Both the position numbers and the translations under genes were made by a program. Under the pieces are notes generated by a model, which made no database searches, had not been told where the DNA came from, and saw only the letters and a program-made list of their open reading frames with translations. 6,700 bases of DNA from Patescibacteria group bacterium. Lineage in GTDB: Bacteria; Patescibacteriota; Minisyncoccia; Phycocordibacterales; UBA2100. Below are positions 1-5,221 of this stretch, piece after piece; positions within the stretch are counted from its first letter, which is position 1, and the number at the start of each line of letters is the position of its first letter. Location: contig WFWK01000048.1 in NCBI GenBank assembly GCA_015491135.1, positions 1 to 6,700 of the forward strand. The letters run 5' to 3'.

Positions 1-674
1 GAAACAAAATGAGCAAAAGCAAGGGCAATGTGATTGACCCGGATGAGGTGGTTGAGTATGTTGGCGCAGATGTGGTTAGAGGTTATCTTGCCTTTATCGG
101 TCCGTACAATGAGCCGGGGCACTATCCGTGGAACCCTGACGGAGTGGTGGCAATTCGGCGATTTCTTGAGCGTGTCTATGGTCTGGCAAGGCGCTTACAA
201 GATAAAAGTGATGGTGAGTTGATAAAACTTTTGCATCAGACCATTAAGAAGGTGCGCGATGATGTTGCTCGTTTGAAATTTAACACTGCCATCTCTGCGA
301 TGATGGTGTGGGTGCGAACAGCTGAAAAGCAAGGGGTGGGCAAAGATGAGTTTGCCGTCTTTTTGCGTCTTTTATCACCGTTTGCGCCACACCTTGCCGA
401 GGAGCTGTGGCATTCGCTCGGATTTAAAGATTCTGTACATTTGCAAGAGTATCCGAATTTTGATGAACAGCTTGTGAAAGATTCGGTTGTAAAAGTGGCT
501 GTTCAGGTAAACGGTAAGGTGCGCGCGGAAGTTGAAATATCACCCGATACTGACGAGCAAGAGGTAAAAGAAATTGCTCTTTCAAATGAAAATGTAAAAA
601 AACACATTGAAGGGAAAGAAGTCAGAAAGTTTATCTACGTGCCGGGGAGGATTGTTAATATAGTTGTTGGCTAA
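1..674 (+). CDS. leuS: Leucyl-tRNA synthetase, C-terminal part (5' truncated by window edge)
   Basis: Cytoplasmic class Ia aminoacyl-tRNA synthetase that charges tRNA-Leu with leucine. The reading frame is open to the left edge: the codon before the first visible ATG (position 9) is AAA, which restores the catalytic-loop signature KMSKS followed by KGN and DP. That ATG is therefore an internal Met, not a start. Numbering from it, residues 8-50 finish the KMSKS/stem-contact region (GADVVRGYLAFIGP, then PWNPDGV). Residues 50-150 form the helical anticodon-binding domain (LKFNTAISAMM and LSPFAPHLAEELW are typical). Residues 160-221 form the small C-terminal domain (VAVQVNGKVRAEV, then YVPGRIVNIVV). 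The final 221 residues are intact and end in TAA. An intrinsic terminator follows 17 nt later. The neighbouring gene is convergent and unrelated. The family assignment is very secure; the upstream catalytic and editing domains lie outside the window. Confidence 0.97.
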   Translation, partial: NKMSKSKGNVIDPDEVVEYVGADVVRGYLAFIGPYNEPGHYPWNPDGVVAIRRFLERVYGLARRLQDKSDGELIKLLHQTIKKVRDDVARLKFNTAISAMMVWVRTAEKQGVGKDEFAVFLRLLSPFAPHLAEELWHSLGFKDSVHLQEYPNFDEQLVKDSVVKVAVQVNGKVRAEVEISPDTDEQEVKEIALSNENVKKHIEGKEVRKFIYVPGRIVNIVVG

Positions 675-691
675 AGTAATTCAGTAGATAA

Positions 692-720
692 CCCGCGCGC
701 CCAAAGGGCGCGCGGGTTTT
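692..720 (+). terminator. Intrinsic terminator of leuS, possibly bidirectional
   Basis: A perfect 11-bp GC-rich stem (692-702 with 706-716) closes an AAA loop and is followed by TTTT. It lies between convergent genes. Read on the minus strand, the same hairpin is followed only by TTATCT, so it may also stop transcription from the 898-residue gene, but less efficiently. No other terminator is visible after that gene. Confidence 0.93.
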
Positions 721-755
721 AAACTAACAGCCAAAAAGCTACAAAATGTTTACAG

Positions 756-3452
756 CTAAAAACCAAATAACAGATTCTTTATCCAAACTATCGGCTTTAT
801 AATAACTTTTGCTATTGCATCGGTTATATTTTGCGGTTGATCAGTTGGTAAATCATCCACTCTTATAACCCTGTTTTCGGGCGCATCTTTTGTCGGTGGT
901 ACAAACAGTGACAAAATCTTTAAAAGCGGGTTTTGGTTTTTATCGTCAAAAATACTTGTTGCTTCGGCAAAAAATGATGAAACCACATCGGCAAGGGCAA
1001 AATATTTTTTAGTTGAATTTTCAATAGGATTTCCGTTTTGATCAACTCTTATAGTGTAGGCGACAACCCCGGTAGTTTTTTTAAGAGCCAAGTTGTATGA
1101 ATTTAGAATTGCCAAATTTATTTTATCGGTTATGTTTACGTGCCCTCTTTTAATCAACTCTTTTTTGAGTTTTGCAAAGTAAAGTGCGTTTTGTGAGACG
1201 GTTGGGATTTTTATTTTCTTTATATCATCAATATCAATCTCAGCTTGAGACAAAAACTCACTTGTTTTGATAATGTTTACATGCCCGTTTGATATTTGCT
1301 TGATCTCTTGTTTGAGATTTAAAATTCCTCTTACCTGCTCGGCCTTCTCTTGCGCTGCCTCAAGTACAAACAGAGGAATTTTTATCCCATCTTTTCCAAC
1401 TGTCATAAACGGGTTTTCCGGATCAAGTGAAATTCCATCTTCTATCGCTTCAGCGCCGTAGAGCTCTTTAAGAGCGATTTCATACGGGTATATTTTTGTC
1501 TCAGTGTTTGGTCCTTGCACTTCAGTCTGCGGTAACCTACCGGCGATTTGTACAAAAGCGTCCGTAAACGCTTGCCAGGAGTTTTTATCATCAAGTATTC
1601 CACCTTCTGGCACAAAAACCACAGTTCCGTCTTCTTTTGCAAGACCAACTCTTTTTTTGCCGTTTTCAACTTTTATTTGCACTATTTTCTCTCCGTTTTG
1701 GTCGTACACCTCAACTTCGTTTTGTTTGTAGTAGAGATACTTGAACCCGGCGCTTTCCGCTATTTGCTCAAGTCGTTTTTCCACTTTTTCTTTGTCTTTT
1801 AAAAATCCGAGAAAATTTTCCGGATTTTGCGGTTTGTCGTTTGTGAGCACAAGTTTGTCATCTTTTAGTTCTACTTTCGGGAGAGTTTTTAAAATTTCAC
1901 CTTGAGTTTCCATTTCATGTTTAAATTTTTCTTCAAGTTTGGTTGCTTTTTGCAACTCTCTTTCTTTTACTGAATCTTGTATTCTGTCTCCAAACAAGGC
2001 TTTCCAGAGGTCTGATGAGGTTGCTGTTTTTTTGTCTGCGTAGCTAACTTTTTCAAATTTTTTCTCTCGCGCATATTCATAGTTGTTTTGACTGTTTTGG
2101 TTTTGCGCCAAGTATGCAAACGTATTACCAAAAATTGATGAAAGAAGTCCACCGTCTGAGTTTTGAGTATTTTGTGTATTTTTTGTTTCTGTTTCCGAGT
2201 TGGTTTTTCCAAAGAGTTGCTCGTTTTTATCTTTCAAATATGCCAGGAGCCCGTTTTGATTTTTCTCTTCGGGGGTTTTGACATCAGGTTTTTTAGTATC
2301 AGGTTTGTCAGCAGGGGGAGGAGGTGGAGTTTTGTCAGACTCTCCAGGGTTTGAAGGAGGTGTTTTGCCGGCAGGGCCACCAAAGGAGGTACCTGCTGTG
2401 CCGTTGCCTGTATCTCCTTGCTTGTCACCTGTGCCTTGGGTGTGTCCTTGAGGTCCTTGAGTTTGTGTTGTTTCTTCTTTCCCGCCATTTCCAAGTATAT
2501 CGCGTATTGCAGTTTCAGCTTTATCATCGTTTCCATTGCCGGCGCCGGCACCCGCTGATCCCGTGCCTGCACCCGTACCCGCTTGACCTGCAGGAGATGT
2601 TGGTGCAGTAGGAGGTGGTCCGGTAGGGGTTGGTGGTTGCGGTGAGTCAAATCCTTGTGTTTCACCAATCGCTTGTTTGATTTTGTTTGATATATCCCCA
2701 TTGCAAGAGTAGAGACCATACGTGTTTTGTTCTGTATTTTTTTTGTTTTTTGTATTATCTTGAGCAAGTAAAACCGCTGCAACGATTTTTTTTATATTTT
2801 TAATAAAGAAAGAATTTGCTTTTGTATCATCTGTTTGCTGTGGAGCTGACTTAAGTTTTATTGGTTGCGCCATTAATTTTTTTGTATATTCATCTAATGT
2901 TTTAAAAGTTATACACTGGTTTTTGAGAACCGGACATTTGCTATATTTTTCTAAATATAATTGTATTTCTTTTTTAGTATATACACCTGAATTTTGACCT
3001 GTTCTAATTCCGCGAATCATAAAACCGTTTTCAGTAACGCATTGACCATTTATTGTTTGTCTACAAATTGCTTCATTAACTATTGTTTTAATTTCTTCAT
3101 CAATACACTCGTCTACCTTCTTTCTTGTTTCTTCTTGGAAACATTTGTTAAAGCAAAAATATTGTTCTGTCGGTTCTTTTTCGTTTATAACAAGCCATGC
3201 ATTATCTCCAATACAACTACCAAAATACTGTTTTGAAGGACCAGTTTTACTAAGATCAATAAAAGCACCGGTATAAGAAAAATTATATTTTTTATTCAAC
3301 GCCTCTATGCACACCCATTTTTTATTTTGTGATTTGTTACTTGTATTTTGTTCAGCTTGGGATATGGGGGGAATGAAAAAAAGCACAAAAAAGACAAAAA
3401 ATATCAAATAATACAAAAAGTGTTTATGAAATGAAGTTCTAATTACATTCAT
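756..3452 (-). CDS. Large secreted/surface protein of unknown function, 898 aa, ten-Cys N-domain plus Pro/Gly linker
   Basis: I do not recognise a family. A Sec signal peptide is seen at residues 1-33: basic start, hydrophobic core LIFFVFFVLFFIPP, likely cleavage after ISQA. Residues 48-250 carry all ten cysteines (48, 80, 100, 104, 116, 130, 138, 173, 180, 250), suggesting a disulfide-bonded extracytoplasmic domain. Residues 268-395 are a low-complexity Pro/Gly/Ala/Thr/Gln linker. Residues 400-570 are charged and largely helical, with a possible short coiled coil at 495-520. Residues 578-618 look like a beta-strand repeat unit (VYDQNGEKIVQIKV, then GTVVFVPEGG). The remainder is mixed, with a repeated LKxE...GHVNI motif near 711-727 and 761-774. 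No LPXTG anchor, lipobox or clear transmembrane helix follows the signal peptide, so attachment is unclear. The stop is TAG. The start is the first Met of the frame and lacks a good Shine-Dalgarno. The gene is convergent with leuS and divergent from the small secreted genes. An adhesin or an envelope scaffold is possible but unproven. Confidence 0.9.
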   Translation of the reverse strand: MNVIRTSFHKHFLYYLIFFVFFVLFFIPPISQAEQNTSNKSQNKKWVCIEALNKKYNFSYTGAFIDLSKTGPSKQYFGSCIGDNAWLVINEKEPTEQYFCFNKCFQEETRKKVDECIDEEIKTIVNEAICRQTINGQCVTENGFMIRGIRTGQNSGVYTKKEIQLYLEKYSKCPVLKNQCITFKTLDEYTKKLMAQPIKLKSAPQQTDDTKANSFFIKNIKKIVAAVLLAQDNTKNKKNTEQNTYGLYSCNGDISNKIKQAIGETQGFDSPQPPTPTGPPPTAPTSPAGQAGTGAGTGSAGAGAGNGNDDKAETAIRDILGNGGKEETTQTQGPQGHTQGTGDKQGDTGNGTAGTSFGGPAGKTPPSNPGESDKTPPPPPADKPDTKKPDVKTPEEKNQNGLLAYLKDKNEQLFGKTNSETETKNTQNTQNSDGGLLSSIFGNTFAYLAQNQNSQNNYEYAREKKFEKVSYADKKTATSSDLWKALFGDRIQDSVKERELQKATKLEEKFKHEMETQGEILKTLPKVELKDDKLVLTNDKPQNPENFLGFLKDKEKVEKRLEQIAESAGFKYLYYKQNEVEVYDQNGEKIVQIKVENGKKRVGLAKEDGTVVFVPEGGILDDKNSWQAFTDAFVQIAGRLPQTEVQGPNTETKIYPYEIALKELYGAEAIEDGISLDPENPFMTVGKDGIKIPLFVLEAAQEKAEQVRGILNLKQEIKQISNGHVNIIKTSEFLSQAEIDIDDIKKIKIPTVSQNALYFAKLKKELIKRGHVNITDKINLAILNSYNLALKKTTGVVAYTIRVDQNGNPIENSTKKYFALADVVSSFFAEATSIFDDKNQNPLLKILSLFVPPTKDAPENRVIRVDDLPTDQPQNITDAIAKVIIKPIVWIKNLLFGF
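2268..2651 (-). repeat. Low-complexity Pro/Gly/Ala/Thr linker inside the 898-aa protein
   Basis: This stretch encodes residues 268-395. It begins Pro-rich (PQPPTPTGPPPTAPTSP), passes through a Gly/Ala/Thr tract (AGTGAGTGSAGAGAGNGN), a Gln/Gly/Thr part and a second Pro/Lys-rich part with PPPPP. It contains no cysteine and few large hydrophobic residues. It separates the disulfide-rich N-domain from the charged C-terminal region and is probably an extended, flexible extracellular spacer. The DNA here is visibly richer in G+C than the A/T-rich 5' end of the gene. Confidence 0.85.
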
Positions 3453-3467
3453 TACTTTAAATTATGT

Positions 3468-3497
3468 AATATAAAACATAAATGTTTATATTGACAA
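3468..3497 (-). promoter_or_regulatory. Putative promoter of the 898-aa gene
   Basis: On the minus strand, TTGTCA (3497-3492) is followed after 18 nt by TATATT (3473-3468). The predicted start of transcription is near 3461, leaving a leader of under about 10 nt and no room for a normal Shine-Dalgarno. The -35 box overlaps the -35 box of the plus-strand promoter. Confidence 0.55.
3474..3487. promoter_or_regulatory. 14-bp palindrome in the divergent control region (operator candidate)
   Basis: AAACAT and ATGTTT form a perfect inverted repeat around a 2-nt AA centre. It falls inside the -10/-35 spacer of the minus-strand promoter and just upstream of the plus-strand -35 box, a position where a dimeric regulator could affect both. 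The region is A/T-rich, so a chance palindrome is possible. Confidence 0.4.
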
Positions 3498-3519
3498 ATA
3501 CTAGTAAATGTGTTTTACT
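3491..3519 (+). promoter_or_regulatory. Promoter of the first small secreted gene
   Basis: A consensus -35 TTGACA (3491-3496), a 17-nt spacer, then -10 TTTACT (3514-3519) preceded by an extended-10 TG at 3511-3512. The predicted transcript starts near 3526, giving a leader of about 29 nt. The same layout recurs upstream of the next gene, which supports it. Confidence 0.75.
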
Positions 3520-3549
3520 TAACCCAACCTGAACCTTAACAAAAGGAGG
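3511..3549 (+). repeat. 39-nt conserved leader, copy 1 (extended -10 to Shine-Dalgarno)
   Basis: This segment matches 4327-4365 at 36 of 39 positions with no gaps. It runs from the extended -10 through a shared CTGAACCTTAACAAAAGGAGG-type end (written here only in part: CTGAACCTTAAC then the AAAAGGAGG ribosome site). GGAGG at 3545-3549 is 5 nt from the ATG at 3555, which fixes the start. Confidence 0.9.
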
Positions 3550-3554
3550 ATGTC

Positions 3555-4256
3555 ATGCTTTTCTTGAAAAAGATCGTGACCTTCGCTCTGGCTCTTATTT
3601 CTGTTTGGGTAACTGTCAATGCAGGAGCAGAAGAGGTTGTAAGAACGGCAAAGAAGTTTGAACTCAAGCCCTTGTTTTTGCTTGATACGGACAAGACTCT
3701 GTTCAAGAATATGGAACGCGCACTCCGTAAATGCAAGAGAATGGAAGGTAAAAACAACTTCCACTTAGTGATAACTGGGTATGTTCAAGTTATGGAAAAA
3801 AGCCGATATAATGCACTCGCTAAGGTGCATAATATCTTAGGTGTTCCTCATCCTTTTTATAACAGTAAAGTTGGAGTGTTGTGGTATAAAAATCGCTTAA
3901 TTTGCTCGAGCAAGCCCCTGGTCAATTTTCGTATAGACAGGCTTGCTCAAATGGAGGCCATGAAGGAGCATGGAGCCAAGGCGATAGCTCTAACTCCTAA
4001 CCCGTTTTACAAACAGTATAAAATAGAAAAACTAGAGGAGACCATGTGGAAAGCCAATGGTTTCTGCTCATTATCATTTGACTTAAGGTTCCCTAAAGCG
4101 AAGGGTACTAAACATTTTATCATGCTCCTAGTTTGGAACGGCGACAACGATGGTTCGGGTGCCGGATGGATTACCCGCTCCATCGGTTGCGCCAATGTTC
4201 CTTTCTCGCTCCCGACTCGCCCTCTTTATGCAAAAGAGAAGGGGAGAGGGAGCTAA
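3555..4256 (+). CDS. Small secreted four-cysteine protein, 233 aa, unknown function
   Basis: No family recognised. Residues 1-25 are a Sec signal peptide (LKKIVTFALALISVWVTV, likely cleavage AGA|EE), so the mature protein of about 208 residues should be exported. It contains exactly four cysteines (60, 117, 171, 212), consistent with two disulfides. Comparison with the next gene product shows the same cysteine order and matching surroundings: YKNRLICSSKP here against YRRELLCKPKP there, and GFC against LYC. A glycine-rich acidic loop NGDNDGSGAGW lies near 195-205. The last 15 or so residues (TRPLYAKEKGRGS) are encoded by a hairpin-forming stretch ending at the stop codon and look unlike the rest, possibly added by a palindromic insertion. 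The start is set by AAAAGGAGG 5 nt upstream. The gene is single, with its own promoter and terminator. The coding call is strong; the role is unknown. Confidence 0.88.
   Translation: MLFLKKIVTFALALISVWVTVNAGAEEVVRTAKKFELKPLFLLDTDKTLFKNMERALRKCKRMEGKNNFHLVITGYVQVMEKSRYNALAKVHNILGVPHPFYNSKVGVLWYKNRLICSSKPLVNFRIDRLAQMEAMKEHGAKAIALTPNPFYKQYKIEKLEETMWKANGFCSLSFDLRFPKAKGTKHFIMLLVWNGDNDGSGAGWITRSIGCANVPFSLPTRPLYAKEKGRGS
4208..4253 (+). repeat. Imperfect palindromic element overlapping the last codons of the first secreted gene
   Basis: Outer arms GCTCCC (4208-4213) and GGGAGC (4248-4253) enclose further pairing, including CTC/GAG and CTCTTT/AAAGAG around an ATGCA centre, with bulges between. The element ends directly at the TAA stop. 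Its purine-rich right side (AAGAGAAGGGGAGAGGGAGC) resembles the dispersed intergenic palindromes known from many bacterial genomes. Whether it is dispersed in this genome cannot be seen here. Confidence 0.55.
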
Positions 4257-4263
4257 CGCTTAC

Positions 4264-4296
4264 ACCCCACCGCCTCAACGAGACGGTGGGGTTTTT
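4264..4296 (+). terminator. Intrinsic terminator, copy 1 of an identical pair
   Basis: ACCCCACCG pairs with CGGTGGGGT (9 bp). Inside, after a C-A mismatch, CTC pairs with GAG around an AAC loop. TTTTT follows. It starts 8 nt after the stop codon. Its 35-nt core (4264-4298) is identical to 5085-5119. Confidence 0.95.
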
Positions 4297-4306
4297 AAGT
4301 GCAATA

Positions 4307-4335
4307 TTGAAAAATATCAACAAGTATGTATTACT
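4307..4335 (+). promoter_or_regulatory. Promoter of the second small secreted gene
   Basis: TTGAAA (4307-4312), a 17-nt spacer, then ATTACT (4330-4335) with an extended-10 TG at 4327-4328. Spacing and the -10 region match the promoter at 3491-3519. The transcript should start near 4342. Confidence 0.7.
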
Positions 4336-4365
4336 TAAACCAATCTGAACCTTAACAAAAGGAGG
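4327..4365 (+). repeat. 39-nt conserved leader, copy 2
   Basis: Matches 3511-3549 at 36 of 39 positions (three substitutions, no gaps). It ends in AAAAGGAGG, with GGAGG at 4361-4365 lying 6 nt before the ATG at 4372. Upstream of the promoter and inside the mature coding region the two copies no longer align readily. Confidence 0.9.
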
Positions 4366-4371
4366 CATCCG

Positions 4372-5076
4372 ATGAAGAAGCTTGTTACATTTGCTCTGGC
4401 TGCAATGACCTTTTTCGGAACTTCCGCTTTTGCGGAAGAGTATACAATCAAAAAAGGGTTGAAAATTCCCCCATTCGGCTATACGAAAGCCGACACAATT
4501 TCCAAAACAAAAATGTTCATGCAGTACTATACAAGTCTTAGTGTACACTTGTGCACTGCATTGTTCGATACAACCAAACCATACCCTATTATGGGTATGA
4601 AGGTTGATATCAAGTACAAGAACAAAAAGGACGGCCTGTACCTGGACAGCTTCGCGTACAGACGCGAGCTTTTGTGCAAGCCCAAGCCGGTGCTTAGGGT
4701 TGCGCTCGGCACTGAGCCCATGCAAGATCTTTTCCGTGCTTTTATAACAATAAGAAAAAATCCAGGGGTCAATGATGAGCCCTACAAGGGTTATATAAGA
4801 ACCATGGCCATAAATGAGCGTGAATACAGAGAGAAGGTGGCTTTTAACGTTGCGCTCTATTGCGGTATGGTAGGTGAGAGTCCGCCGTATCCATACGCAT
4901 ATACGTTTTTAACGGCGACATATGTAAATATATCCCCGTTTCGTATGGTGTCGCGCTACTTCATGAAAGTTGACGGATGGAACTGGTACGGATTTGTTGA
5001 ATGCTTCCGTACCAAAAAAGAGCGCGACGAGTTTGCTCGCATTCAGAGCAAACGTTTCGGGGTTGAAGTGAAGTAG
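4372..5076 (+). CDS. Small secreted four-cysteine protein, 234 aa, diverged paralog of the preceding gene
   Basis: No family recognised. A signal peptide covers residues 1-21 (MKKLVTFALAAMTFFGTSAFA, cleavage AFA|EE); its KKLVTFALA segment parallels KKIVTFALA of the previous protein. The mature chain of about 213 residues has exactly four cysteines (61, 102, 164, 211), in the same order as its neighbour (60, 117, 171, 212), suggesting two disulfides and a shared fold despite little residual identity. It is rich in aromatic residues, especially Tyr, with clusters such as PPYPYAYTF and a Trp motif DGWNWYGF just before the last cysteine. Its C-terminus (KKERDEFARIQSKRFG) is basic and probably helical, unlike the neighbour's tail. 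The start follows GGAGG by 6 nt. The stop is TAG. It has its own promoter and terminator. Likely extracellular or surface-associated; role unknown. Confidence 0.9.
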   Translation: MKKLVTFALAAMTFFGTSAFAEEYTIKKGLKIPPFGYTKADTISKTKMFMQYYTSLSVHLCTALFDTTKPYPIMGMKVDIKYKNKKDGLYLDSFAYRRELLCKPKPVLRVALGTEPMQDLFRAFITIRKNPGVNDEPYKGYIRTMAINEREYREKVAFNVALYCGMVGESPPYPYAYTFLTATYVNISPFRMVSRYFMKVDGWNWYGFVECFRTKKERDEFARIQSKRFGVEVK

Positions 5077-5084
5077 CACACCAA

Positions 5085-5117
5085 ACCCCACCGCCTCAAC
5101 GAGACGGTGGGGTTTTT
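5085..5117 (+). terminator. Intrinsic terminator, copy 2 of an identical pair
   Basis: Same sequence as the terminator at 4264-4296: 9-bp ACCCCACCG/CGGTGGGGT stem, C-A mismatch, 3-bp CTC/GAG, AAC loop, TTTTT. It starts 8 nt after the TAG stop. Confidence 0.95.
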
Positions 5118-5120
5118 AAA

Positions 5121-5141
5121 TTACAAGATTCGATCTTGTAA
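5121..5141. promoter_or_regulatory. Perfect 9-bp inverted repeat upstream of the third secreted gene (operator candidate)
   Basis: Arms TTACAAGAT (5121-5129) and ATCTTGTAA (5133-5141) flank TCG. It lies 2 nt before the -35 box of the next promoter and just after the preceding terminator. No T-tract follows, so it is not a second terminator. An activator or repressor site is plausible; no regulator gene is seen in the window. Confidence 0.55.
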
Positions 5142-5143
5142 GG

Positions 5144-5173
5144 TTGATATGGTGTTAAAAGTTTAGTATCACT
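5144..5173 (+). promoter_or_regulatory. Promoter of the third small secreted gene
   Basis: TTGATA (5144-5149), an 18-nt spacer, then ATCACT (5168-5173). The stretch GTATCACTTAAAC (5166-5178) differs at one position from GTATTACTTAAAC in the second secreted gene's leader, supporting a related promoter. The -10 is weak by consensus and lacks the extended-10 TG. Confidence 0.5.
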
Positions 5174-5180
5174 TAAACAG

Positions 5181-5194
5181 TCAAGCAGTCTTGA
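5181..5194 (+). other. Small hairpin at the predicted 5' end of the third secreted gene's transcript
   Basis: TCAAG and CTTGA pair around a CAGT loop. With transcription starting near 5180, the hairpin would sit at the very 5' end of the mRNA, where such structures can slow decay. It is part of a stretch absent from the two otherwise similar leaders upstream. Confidence 0.4.
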
Positions 5195-5221
5195 GATTCC
5201 ACAAACTAAAAGGAGAGTGAC

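Noticed and set aside
9..11. ATG at position 9 as a leuS start codon
   Set aside because: The frame is open upstream and the preceding codon supplies the Lys of KMSKS, so this is the internal Met of the signature.
2234..2782. A 182-codon open frame on the minus strand, in another frame inside the 898-aa gene
   Set aside because: It lies over the low-complexity linker, where biased codons suppress stops in all frames. It has no ribosome site and its translation is a Leu/Lys/Gln-rich shadow.
4137..4170. Calcium-binding loop in NGDNDGSGAGW of the first secreted protein
   Set aside because: Only a partial match to DxDxDG-type loops, in one copy and not present in the paralog; too short to call.
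4171..4725. A 184-codon minus-strand frame across the end of the first and start of the second small secreted gene
   Set aside because: It runs through a terminator, a promoter and a leader that are conserved in the plus orientation, has no start signal, and reads as antisense of two real genes.
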